64,000 nucleotides of DNA, from positions 23,234,118 to 23,298,117 of the forward strand of contig CM076655.1 in assembly GCA_038496675.1 (NCBI GenBank), written 5' to 3'. Under the pieces are notes generated by a model. The model worked only from the letters and a program-made list of their open reading frames with translations, ran no database searches and was not told where the DNA came from. Source of the DNA: Rachycentron canadum (Eukaryota; Chordata; Actinopteri; Carangiformes; Rachycentridae). Numbering within the stretch: position 1 is the stretch's first letter; each line of letters begins with the position of its first letter. Made by a program: the position numbers and the translations under genes. This document shows, one piece after another, positions 62,301 through 64,000 of this stretch.

Positions 62301-63687
62301 GCTGTTGAGTCTACCACTTTATCATTAGATTTAATTCTGCTGTAATTTAAATTAGATGCACTTTTAATTACTAGGTTTTAATAAAAAAAACAAAAAAAAA
62401 AAAACATGGTTTATAAATTATTTTGTAAAATAATTCATTTAAAAGGTGCTGTTATTAGTTGATTAGATTATCTTAACAAAATGAGTCTTTGGTAATTGAT
62501 TAAAGGTGTAATTCATTTTTCAGGTTCTCCACTATGAGAACTGCTGTTGTTGTTACTGAATTATAATTGCTTGAATATTTTAACATTTTGCATTATTGGT
62601 CAGATCAAACAAGACATTTCATAATGACATTTCATGTGTTATATAAATGACATAGTCTTTGTTAGCCTTGTGTTAATTAGTGAGCTTTATGTGTTACTTT
62701 TGTGGAGAGCCAGGCTAATCTTTTCTCCCTGTTTTTGGCATTTGTGCCATTTAGTTAATGGGCTACTGGCTCCAGATGATCATCATCATCATCTAACTCA
62801 CTGGTTTTCAATATCAATCTGAGTCAATGTTTATATAGATAAAAGTGCCATTTTTTATATTCTACTGCTTTGATCAGGTTTATTCTGTCTGTTGCATTTC
62901 AAACAAGACACAGAGCTCCACATTCATATCATCCTTCAGGCCATTTTATTCCTCTGGTCCTAAAGGTTGAATCTGAGACAGTATTAGTTATTAAGATGGA
63001 TGTTCTTTGCTGTATAAAACACACTAAGCGGGTATAATGTGTTCCTCTGCACCAGCTGGGGTTATGCGCCGTGCTACATATTTTCCCAACCGCTTTGATC
63101 ATACATGATCAGCAACATCCCCTGGATAAATCCCGCACTACTGCAGTGGAAATCAAGTCGTATGGCTCAGCCGTTCTCTCAGATGGTCGAGACGTTTCAG
63201 CTCCGTGTGCGAAGCAAAGCGATGCAAAAAACAGAGGACCGAGACCGCAAGGTTGAAATTCAAATCCCAAAACAGGATACACCTGTGATGATACCCGCTC
63301 TCTCAGGTATCATCATTGTGCCTTTGAACTGCAGTGGAGCTAAGCCGACATTTGAACCATGGTTGTCTGTGGCAGCTCCCAGGTGTGAATACATATCTGA
63401 ATGAATGTGAAGCAGAGTGAAGCTGAAAAAGAAGCAGGTGCGAATAGAAGATAGAAATAACCCCTTTGTTGCTCACCGGAGTGCAGAGAGTAGCTGATGT
63501 CGGCATTGCTGCCCATGTCCTTGTCCAGCGCCTTGACCTGGATGACCTCGGAGCCTGTGGGGGCCAGGTTGGAGATGCTGGCCTCGTACCGGGGGCTGAG
63601 GAAAGCTGGCGAGTGGTCGTTACAGTCCTCCACATGAACCACAACCTTCACAAAGTTTCTCTTCACAGGGATTTCCTGATCACGTAC
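8174..63687 (-). CDS. fat2: fat2, FAT atypical cadherin 2 (partial, 20 exons to the stop codon)
   Basis: This is a giant single-pass cell-surface protocadherin-like protein of the FAT family; family members act in cell-cell adhesion, planar organisation and actin control at the leading edge. Twenty exons with GT-AG sites and matching phases join into 2847 residues: about 20 cadherin repeats (1 to about 2070), FAT membrane-proximal region (about 2070-2183), Cys-rich linker (2183-2250), laminin G (about 2250-2430), two EGF-like domains (about 2435-2505), Cys stalk (2505-2538), transmembrane helix (about 2552-2569) and a 278-residue tail. Paralogue choice: no EGF lies between the cadherins and laminin G, only two clear EGFs follow it, and the tail is short; as I recall, FAT1 and FAT3 have an EGF before laminin G and tails near 400 residues. 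No frameshift or internal stop was seen. The 5' part lies outside the window. FAT family is near certain; FAT2 is likely. Confidence 0.88.
9385..9405. repeat. (CCT)n microsatellite
   Basis: Seven uninterrupted CCT units in the last intron. Confidence 0.9.
10541..10850 (+). repeat. Purine-rich (GA/GGA/AAAG) tract
   Basis: About 300 bases with very few pyrimidines on the plus strand, hence polypyrimidine in the fat2 transcript. Short degenerate GAGA, GAAAA and GGGA units without a fixed period. Minus-strand frames through it give Leu-Ser-Phe-rich products that I do not accept as proteins. Confidence 0.8.
12150..12400 (+). repeat. Purine-rich tract, second copy in the same intron
   Basis: Mostly GAGAGA, GAAAGA and AAAGAGG units, purine on the plus strand, in the same orientation as the tract at 10541-10850. 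Confidence 0.8.
12690..12900 (+). repeat. Purine-rich tract, third copy in the same intron
   Basis: GGAGGAGG, GAAAAGAGG and AGAGGAGAG units, purine on the plus strand. Less pure than the first two. Confidence 0.75.
13249..13400 (+). repeat. Dispersed repeat with 'tagggctgcaactaac' head
   Basis: Begins tagggctgcaactaacaatt and continues through attattttctttatcag to gatgtcttcagattcttaat and gtccaaaatccaaacatatt. I recognise this order of words from an interspersed repeat common in teleost genomes. Family class is not certain; the head looks like a hAT-type terminal repeat. Confidence 0.6.
13856..14136 (-). CDS. fat2: fat2 exon w19, cytoplasmic tail, conserved FAT block
   Basis: Residues 2589-2683. 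Contains DINPIEMSSLVGPTNDLDHT, KTQGPVVCSVAPNLPARPPS and SDNDSIRKNHWDMDYE. The run VVCSVAPNLP..PPS.SDSIRK..WD.DYE is shared by FAT1-3 tails and is a strong family signature. Phase 2 in, phase 1 out (AAG|GTCGGT); the split codon becomes valine in the next exon. The plus-strand frames over this exon are shadows. Confidence 0.93.
14137..14564 (-). other. fat2 intron between exons w18 and w19
   Basis: 428 bases with ordinary composition. I see no gene or repeat in it. Confidence 0.85.
14565..14716 (-). CDS. fat2: fat2 exon w18, transmembrane helix
   Basis: Residues 2539-2589. KVIPMIGYVEIMEISASVLG is followed by LLFLVGIFICI and the basic stop-transfer RKRYVQHKKKK. The hydrophobic helix covers about residues 2552-2569 of the traced peptide, and the positive cluster right after it sets the tail in the cytoplasm. 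Phase 0 in, phase 2 out (TGG|GTAAGA). Confidence 0.93.
14803..14902 (-). CDS. fat2: fat2 exon w17, Cys-containing stalk next to the membrane
   Basis: Residues 2505-2538 from a 100-base exon. Reads CHNQVEVCSPNPCPGGFDCK then VTDGSIHCDPLPQ. Four cysteines in CSPNPCPGGFDC...HC look like the first part of a third EGF-like fold that stops short before the membrane. Phase 2 in (CTGTAG|G), phase 0 out (CAG|GTCAGT). An intron of just 86 bases separates it from the transmembrane exon. Confidence 0.88.
14903..16851 (-). other. fat2 intron between exons w16 and w17
   Basis: Contains (TA)n at 15070-15092 followed by poly-T, poly-T at 16562-16579, poly-A at 16815-16824 and otherwise unassigned sequence. 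A 97-codon minus-strand frame at 15415-15708 has no recognisable motif and is rejected. Confidence 0.75.
15070..15092. repeat. (TA)n microsatellite
   Basis: About 11 AT units followed directly by a run of T. Confidence 0.9.
16852..17005 (-). CDS. fat2: fat2 exon w16, end of EGF 1 and EGF 2
   Basis: Residues 2454-2505. Reads EPRCRCAGLFHGARCELADN, which completes EGF 1 (CRC...F.G..CE), then EGF 2: PCASQPCAHGRVCVPKAQGY, MCNCSLENAEARC. EGF 2 shows a weakened C-terminal loop: the usual aromatic-X-G before the last cysteine is NAEA. It lacks the DXDE calcium-binding signature at its start. Phase 1 in; phase 2 out at TCG|GTAAAC, the weakest donor of the gene. Confidence 0.9.
17006..18994 (-). other. 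fat2 intron between exons w15 and w16
   Basis: Poly-A at 17171-17187, a dispersed repeat at 17541-17655, and no coding sequence. Confidence 0.75.
17541..17655 (+). repeat. Dispersed teleost-type repeat ('ttttatccagagggactta')
   Basis: Contains ggcaaatgcttttatccaga and gggacttaacactcacag, then gttcaaggtcactg and gctgaacctccaacttgctg attaaaggc. I recognise this word order (pecking at 'gcttttatccaaagcgactta') from a repeat family widespread in fish. No class assigned. Confidence 0.55.
18995..19448 (-). CDS. fat2: fat2 exon w15, rest of laminin G and start of first EGF
   Basis: Residues 2303-2454. Reads LASGELHFSYSCGRTTPGSL, DGQWHSVLLEVNSTTLRLTL and PRNFIGCLAGLEFNGEPVRV, the classic laminin G core (DGQWH.V, F.GCL..L.FNG) with the paired cysteines (EPCRMM, FIGC). 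It then turns into an EGF: CDNNPCQNGGVCEEDAIG. NSTT is an N-glycosylation site. Phase 0 in, phase 1 out (GAG|GTGAGT). The EGF is completed in the next exon. Confidence 0.95.
19558..19660 (+). repeat. Probable 5' fragment of the repeat found at 45611 and 51253
   Basis: Starts gactgtatataaagatgga, the head word of the same family (compare tagactgtatataaataagc at 45611). Similarity fades after about 40 bases, so only the head is supported. Confidence 0.4.
22488..22575 (+). repeat. Dispersed repeat fragment ('gaccatgaatgtctgaaca')
   Basis: Contains tctggtgaccatgaatgtct, gaacaaagcttcatgacaat and gtctgaccaactcactgaca. I recognise this word order from a common fish interspersed repeat. A second worn copy in the same orientation is at 48897-48985. 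Confidence 0.55.
25559..25716 (-). CDS. fat2: fat2 exon w14, laminin G domain, N-terminal part
   Basis: Residues 2250-2302. Reads ESAVRFDSKSYLKYLHGMDE, FKLSLRFKTFQEQGLIMSTN and STNDWGVLQ, the first strands of a laminin G fold (F.L.LRFKT....GLI). NST gives an N-glycosylation sequon. Phase 1 in, phase 0 out (CAG|GTATTT). It sits between the 4.1 kb intron that contains the assembly gap and a 6.1 kb intron. Confidence 0.92.
26340..26425 (-). repeat. Worn minus-strand copy of the 'gggctgcaactaac' family (weak)
   Basis: The minus strand reads gacagttattttcattatca, then actaatctgtcaatctg, resembling the attattttcattatcgatta region of the repeat at 13249. Only about 50 bases are convincing. Confidence 0.4.
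27136..27519. other. Assembly gap (384 N)
   Basis: A run of N preceded by a 26-base poly-A run (27110-27135) and followed by adapter-like sequence and (TA)n. It lies within an intron, so no coding exon is interrupted: the flanking exons w13 and w14 join in phase. Confidence 0.99.
27520..27535 (+). other. Tn5/Nextera mosaic-end adapter remnant
   Basis: The 16 bases right after the gap read AGATGTGTATAAGAGA, identical to the first 16 of the 19-base Tn5 mosaic end used in tagmentation libraries. The next three bases differ and run into (TA)n. This is most likely a sequencing adapter left in the assembly, not genomic DNA. Confidence 0.85.
27536..27553. repeat. (TA)n tract at the gap edge
   Basis: Nine TA units straight after the adapter-like sequence; a likely cause of the local assembly failure. 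Confidence 0.85.
29801..30001 (-). CDS. fat2: fat2 exon w13, Cys-rich linker before laminin G
   Basis: Residues 2183-2250. Encodes GIISDIEDSLGLSILRVSHN, GCLGTSCPPRGCRNAVRLTG and ITPQHTWESVCPCN. Six cysteines lie in CLGTSCPPRGC and VCPC, but the spacing does not make an EGF domain. The exon runs straight into laminin G in the next one, so the EGF found at this place in FAT1 and FAT3 is absent, which supports FAT2. Phase 1 in and out (ACG|GTACGT). A poly-T tract lies just below the donor (29753-29769). Confidence 0.9.
30002..30690 (-). other. fat2 intron between exons w12 and w13
   Basis: Mostly occupied by a 304-base element with inverted ends (30317-30620). Nothing else is seen. Confidence 0.8.
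30317..30620. mobile_element. Small non-autonomous DNA element with 14-bp inverted ends (MITE-like)
   Basis: The left end reads TAGAGCTGCACAAT and the right end ATTGTGCAGCCCTA; these are inverted copies with one mismatch over 14 bases. TAGGGCTGCA ends are common on hAT-like elements in fish. The interior has no open frame of note, so it would need a transposase from elsewhere. A clean 8-bp target duplication is not evident, so the exact ends or the superfamily may be wrong. Confidence 0.55.
30691..31291 (-). CDS. fat2: fat2 exon w12, last cadherin repeat and FAT membrane-proximal region
   Basis: Residues 1983-2183. It begins VTDSGHPPLSSICVVNINVT, runs through a degenerate final cadherin repeat (ASDQDLQDVLTYRLVSENPG, YSLNVSVTDGKFSVWAGVKV) and into a region conserved among FATs: GVSPEEFLGDHWRGLQRSLS followed by QALGLPRQELHLASLQQQHD. 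The boundary at VNVTEQSKYPPSVVPLEVFI has no DXNDN, which is usual for the last FAT repeat. From memory, missense changes in the last cadherin repeat and linker of human FAT2 are linked to a spinocerebellar ataxia. Phase 0 in, phase 1 out. Confidence 0.93.
31292..32492 (-). other. fat2 intron between exons w11 and w12
   Basis: Contains a small hAT-like element at 31404-31562; otherwise unassigned, with no coding sequence. Confidence 0.8.
31404..31562. mobile_element. Short hAT-like element remnant
   Basis: The left part reads ctaggccagtggttgtgttt then ggcaggtgacccctta; the minus strand from the right end reads ctagtgctgtgattcccaca then ggggtcgcaag. Both resemble the 'cagtggttcccaacc...ggggtcgc' ends of hAT-type fish elements, in inverted orientation. 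The inverted ends are imperfect. Confidence 0.45.
32493..32690 (-). CDS. fat2: fat2 exon w11, cadherin repeat
   Basis: Residues 1917-1982, 66 codons, phase 0 at both ends. Reads EGESVGSSILQLVVTDKDTP, NGPPFSFHIVSGNEDRRFHV and APLRKKVKPHHQLKIQ. The pattern QLVVTDKD...NGPPF.F.IVSGNE is highly characteristic of the penultimate cadherin repeats of FAT proteins. Start after CCCTCAG, donor CAG|GTGAAG. No ORF call covers it on this strand; it was read from the reverse complement. Confidence 0.92.
32691..35367 (-). other. fat2 intron between exons w10 and w11
   Basis: Contains (CA)n at 33871-33890 and poly-T at 34285-34294. No gene or recognised repeat family. Confidence 0.75.
35368..35511 (-). CDS. 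fat2: fat2 exon w10, cadherin repeat end
   Basis: Residues 1869-1916, exactly 48 codons, phase 0 at both ends. Reads IPHYSLTVQAADEGDPPLSS and linker IADVNDNPPVFSQVNHSLLL. It completes the repeat begun in the preceding exon. Donor CAG|GTCGGT. This is too short to stand out as an open frame alone; it was found by following the splice phase and the DVNDNPP motif. Confidence 0.92.
35625..35762 (-). CDS. fat2: fat2 exon w9, cadherin repeat middle
   Basis: Residues 1823-1868, exactly 46 codons, phase 0 at both ends. Encodes VTATDDDGPINNLLRYSIVS and GEITVRTAVDREE. The DXD loop is DDDGPINN. The donor GAG|GTCAGT is followed by an intron of only 113 bases. Confidence 0.92.
35763..38029 (-). other. fat2 intron between exons w8 and w9
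   Basis: Contains a 24-base poly-A run at 35836-35859 and a tRNA-derived SINE at 37666-37803. No coding sequence. Confidence 0.75.
37666..37803 (-). mobile_element. tRNA-derived SINE
   Basis: On the minus strand the copy begins AACTGGTAGAGT (remnant of the polymerase III A box) and has a B box GGTTCGAATCC (37741-37751 on the plus strand). It continues through CTCGGCTCTGTCC and CCCGTCTCTCTCTCACTGTC to AATAAAGGCG. This order matches a fish SINE that usually reads 'gctcagttggtagagca ... gggttcgattcc ... aataaaggc'. Confidence 0.6.
38030..38241 (-). CDS. fat2: fat2 exon w8, cadherin repeat junction
   Basis: Residues 1752-1822. Encodes LLMLIAPLDFEVSREYYLSV, then linker VTDVNDNTPAFGRGDYSTEI and SEDLTPGSLVMK. 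It is the only coding exon between 35762 and 47752. Phase 1 in, phase 0 out (AAG|GTACAT). The frame carries on into the next exon as VTATDDDGPINN. Confidence 0.93.
39005..39254 (+). mobile_element. SINE with L2-type 3' tail and A-rich end
   Basis: Contains cccgtgtccttgggcaggat, then attgcctctgatggctgttc and gtgtgaatgtgtgaatga, then taaagcggttgataaagact and ggaaaagccctgtatgagtg cagtccac, ending in A-rich sequence (39230-39254). This is the order of a tRNA-derived SINE common in percomorph fish ('gtgtccttgggcaag ... gaaaagcgctatataa..gcagtccat'). The tRNA-like head is poorly preserved. Confidence 0.65.
44024..44290 (+). repeat. Dispersed teleost repeat ('agagtcaccaattaacctaa')
   Basis: Contains gggggctggagccgacccca, agagacaaacaaccactcgc, gatttagagtcaccaattaa, cctaatgagcaggtctt and ggagaacatgcaagctccac. 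I recognise this series from one of the commonest interspersed repeats in fish genomes. Short open frames over it on both strands are not genes. Confidence 0.7.
44899..45030 (-). repeat. 3' tail of an L2/CR1-type retroelement or related SINE
   Basis: The plus strand reads gcaaggcaattttatttgtg tagcacagcttgtc then aaagggctttacacagc, the reverse complement of the common tail 'gctgtgtaaagc.cttt...gctatacaaataaa.ttgcc'. Confidence 0.5.
45611..46010 (+). mobile_element. Dispersed repeat copy A (non-autonomous element)
   Basis: Starts tagactgtatataaataagc and contains catcagggggcgactccact, ggtttatggtctcagtctct, agtaaaatagaccctaaagc, cccaatcaggatagag and ccaccttctcctccaaaaa. It shares this order and orientation with the copy at 51253-51760. 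Class unknown; the tagactgtatataaa head and the gtgacgtcac end recall a family with inverted ends in fish. Confidence 0.7.
46179..46221. repeat. AT-rich microsatellite (TATAT/TATTA)
   Basis: Imperfect TATATATTA units, followed after about 25 bases by poly-A at 46247-46263. Confidence 0.8.
47752..48141 (-). CDS. fat2: fat2 exon w7, cadherin repeats
   Basis: Residues 1622-1752. Reads INSEVKYSLLAGDSGYFSLD and LKVKATDRGLPRHLYSVATV, then the boundary VVSLDDYQPVFLSSEYTAQL, PESLAVGSEVLSVSALTRDG and VYRIISGNEDGRFQLDSQTG. The linker LDDYQPVF lacks the second asparagine-aspartate pair of DXNDN, and ALTRDGGG replaces ASDXDXGXN, so calcium binding at this joint is probably reduced. Phase 1 in and out (CAG|GTTAGG). 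It is flanked by introns of 4.9 and 9.5 kb. Confidence 0.94.
48897..48985 (+). repeat. Worn second copy of the 'gaccatgaatgtctgaaca' repeat
   Basis: Reads gtcagaggatcaaaactgag then actgggaccatgaatattca, aatgacaatctggtcatt, parallel to 22488-22575. Divergence is heavy. Confidence 0.4.
49189..49257. repeat. (TG)n microsatellite, about 34 units
   Basis: Uninterrupted TG run in an intron; CA-repeat on the transcribed sense strand. Confidence 0.97.
49361..49400 (+). mobile_element. hAT-like terminal sequence
   Basis: Reads ctaaaccagtggttcccaac then ctgtgggccagggctc, a typical 'cagtggttcccaacctgggg' hAT end. The matching inverted end was not found nearby, so this is a fragment. Confidence 0.45.
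50258..50305. repeat. (TG)n microsatellite, about 24 units
   Basis: Uninterrupted TG run, followed by CGCG and further TG-rich sequence to about 50440. Confidence 0.97.
51253..51760 (+). mobile_element. Dispersed repeat copy B (same family as 45611-46010)
   Basis: Contains catcagggggcgactccact, gaagtctatgggaaaact, gagtttatggactcagtctc, gtaaaatagaccataaagca, acacaatcaggatagagg and caccttctcctccaaatat, in the same order as copy A, and continues further through aggcttcaaaaaggcagttc and caaaccaatgggtgac. Longer and better preserved at its 5' side (gtggacgtagactctgggtc, gaaaagtggagccagtgctg). Confidence 0.7.
52275..52351 (+). repeat. Retroelement 3' tail with (AAT)n end
   Basis: Reads tgtgaagtacagtttgagtc then ttgaaaagtgctctacaaat aaag, ending in ATA repeats (52330-52349). 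This is the usual 3' end of L2/CR1-type LINEs in fish ('gtgaagcgctttgagt...aaaagcgctatataaataaa' plus a microsatellite tail). Confidence 0.6.
53067..53300 (-). CDS. fat2: fat2 exon w6, cadherin repeat
   Basis: Residues 1544-1622. Contains LDREKEVEYNLVAKATDGGG, linker IQDMNDNPPHF, the next repeat start SSHYEVTVFDNTTIRTPIAV and FAKDPDT. The PE motif of the second repeat is replaced by FDN, but the DRE, DMNDN and DPD motifs are kept. Phase 1 in and phase 1 out (CTG|GTAGGT). Confidence 0.93.
53301..53992 (-). other. fat2 intron between exons w5 and w6
   Basis: 692 bases, no recognised repeat or gene. Confidence 0.8.
53993..54146 (-). CDS. fat2: fat2 exon w5, cadherin repeat start
   Basis: Residues 1493-1544. 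Encodes LVYTEVVMENSPPSMFVLKV and SASDPDVGANGQISYTLHG, the first half of a cadherin repeat with the ME(N) and DPDVGANG calcium motifs intact. Phase 0 in after TTCCAG, phase 1 out at CAG|GTATGA. At 154 bases it is among the shorter cadherin exons. Confidence 0.93.
54147..55291 (-). other. fat2 intron between exons w4 and w5
   Basis: Contains a tRNA-derived sequence at 54416-54508; otherwise unassigned. Confidence 0.8.
54416..54508 (+). mobile_element. Worn tRNA-derived SINE head
   Basis: Shows an A box TAGCTCAGGTGGC (54424-54436) and a B box GGTTTGATCCCC (54466-54477) with tRNA-like spacing, then gttaagtgttcaggaaaaag gcacttgac, which parallels 'gtgtccttgggcaagacactgaac' of fish SINEs. There is no closed acceptor stem, so it is not a functional tRNA. 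Confidence 0.6.
55292..55491 (-). CDS. fat2: fat2 exon w4, cadherin repeat end
   Basis: Residues 1426-1492. Encodes the second half of a cadherin repeat with a good LDRETKDRYTLRVTATDG motif and ends in the linker VLDINDNSPLCEQ, where cysteine replaces the usual aromatic residue after NDNSP. Phase 1 in, phase 0 out (CAG|GTGAGG). The linker is split exactly between this exon and the next, which starts LVYTEVVMENSPP. Confidence 0.93.
55492..57487 (-). other. fat2 intron between exons w3 and w4
   Basis: A-rich tracts at 55559-55588 near exon w4. No gene or recognised repeat; moderately AT-rich. Confidence 0.75.
57488..57884 (-). CDS. fat2: fat2 exon w3, cadherin repeats
   Basis: Residues 1294-1426. 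It starts VTANDPDTDTNGLVTYSLES, a textbook DPDXXXNG calcium loop, and carries the linker VTDENDNPPRF followed by VYRGSVVENSSPGEV. The place where LDRE is usual reads TDCETTRVYRFSVVATD, so this repeat has an unpaired cysteine and a weakened calcium site. Enters in phase 0 and leaves in phase 1 at CAG|GTGTGT. The following exon continues the repeat without a gap. Confidence 0.94.
57885..58567 (-). other. fat2 intron between exons w2 and w3
   Basis: 683 bases with a poly-T run (58000-58010); nothing else seen. Confidence 0.8.
58568..62235 (-). CDS. fat2: fat2 exon w2, giant exon encoding about 12 cadherin repeats
   Basis: A single 3668-base exon coding for residues 71-1293, entered in phase 1 after CTGCAG and left in phase 0 at CAG|GTGAGA. 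About twelve cadherin repeats follow one another with boundaries every 300-340 bases. Canonical calcium linkers are VIDENDNAPVF (near 61770), IDDVNDNSPQF (60830), VEDVNDNAPVF (60225), VTDVNDNPPDF (59905), LTDENDNVPQF (59290) and VQDVNDNQPVF (58650), with ILDLNDCPPQF (61425) close to canonical. Degenerate linkers are VRVSDQTPPVF (62055), VNVTNLTASDLEF (61150), QVRNRTNPVF (60530), DMINSNRHSPYF (59600) and VVPPEVPLPKF (58965). A giant uninterrupted cadherin exon near the middle of the gene is a hallmark of vertebrate FAT1-3. The frame is open throughout. Confidence 0.96.
62236..63476 (-). other. fat2 intron between exons w1 and w2
   Basis: AT-rich, with poly-A near 62384-62404. No gene or recognised repeat. 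Confidence 0.8.
63477..63687 (-). CDS. fat2: fat2 exon w1 (first exon in window), cadherin repeat junction
   Basis: Residues 1-71 of the traced peptide. The exon starts after a pyrimidine tract and CAG in phase 0 and ends at G|GTGAGC in phase 1. It encodes the end of one cadherin repeat with the linker motif VEDCNDHSPAF, then the start of the next (PRYEASISNLAPTGSEV, ALDKDMGSNADISYSLHSG). DKDMGSNADI is the usual calcium-binding DXDXGXN loop. An exon with this sequence and this position just before the giant exon is typical of FAT1-3 genes. Confidence 0.93.
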
Positions 63688-64000
63688 CTGAGGAGCAGCA
63701 AAAAGTAGCGTTTGTGTATGTGGTGGTCAGAGACTTTTATGACTGTTATCGTCACAAAACCTCAGAATATTTTATAAAATAATGATTTTGGCGCCATTTT
63801 TTGCTGCTGTTAATTTTCATGAGACAATAGTTTATTTCTAGAGCTTCGTTCCTTGTCCTGACATTACATTTGTGTGCCATGTCTTTATCATCTGCCATGC
63901 ACATGATAAAATGTAAAAATTCAAATAGCTATTTTATTTTTCTTATTTCCTCTTTTAGGTGCATTGTGAACAATTAAAAGTTGTTCTGCTCTTTCTCGTA
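63688..64000 (-). other. fat2 intron upstream of exon w1 (cut by the window end)
   Basis: No exon is visible up to the end. Exon w1 begins in phase 0, so the next exon upstream must end on a whole codon. Confidence 0.75.

Noticed and set aside
1..64000. CRISPR arrays, operons, phage or bacterial systems, rRNA genes
   Set aside because: Nothing in the window looks prokaryotic or viral, and no regularly spaced repeats with unique spacers were seen.

Overview
This is vertebrate, almost certainly teleost fish, nuclear DNA. The signs are a multi-exon gene with GT-AG introns and 1-10 kb spacing, long (TG)n microsatellites, and many short dispersed repeats of kinds I recognise from ray-finned fish genomes (tRNA-derived SINEs, LINE 3' tails, hAT-like and Tc1-like remnants). 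Repeat family assignments are from memory and could not be searched.

The window holds one protein-coding gene, on the minus strand: the 3' two thirds of a FAT-family atypical cadherin, best read as fat2. I traced 20 coding exons from 63687 down to the stop codon at 8174-8176. All splice sites are GT-AG, all 19 junctions keep phase, and the exons join into one open frame of 2847 residues plus stop. The 5' end (roughly 1500 residues if it is as long as mammalian FAT2), the promoter and the 5' UTR lie beyond 64000. In protein order there are about 20 cadherin repeats, a FAT-specific membrane-proximal region, a Cys-rich linker, one laminin G domain, two EGF-like domains, a short Cys-containing stalk, one transmembrane helix and a 278-residue cytoplasmic tail ending in a hydrophobic PDZ-type C terminus. 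The absence of an EGF domain before laminin G, only two clear EGFs after it, and the short tail point to FAT2 rather than FAT1, FAT3 or FAT4.

Layout: 1-4500 is downstream intergenic DNA with a broken Tc1-like transposase fragment and no other gene seen. About 4510-8173 is the probable 3' UTR, with an AATAAA signal at 4528-4533 and a Pumilio-type site. From 8174 to 63687 exons alternate with introns carrying microsatellites, purine-rich tracts and transposon fossils. An assembly gap (384 N) at 27136-27519 is bordered by a 16-base match to the Tn5/Nextera mosaic-end adapter, so the intron sequence there is partly artefactual.

I found no undescribed system. The points most worth a second look are the adapter contamination at the gap, the set of calcium-site-poor cadherin linkers in the giant exon, the two related copies of one dispersed repeat, and a small element with inverted ends at 30317-30620.
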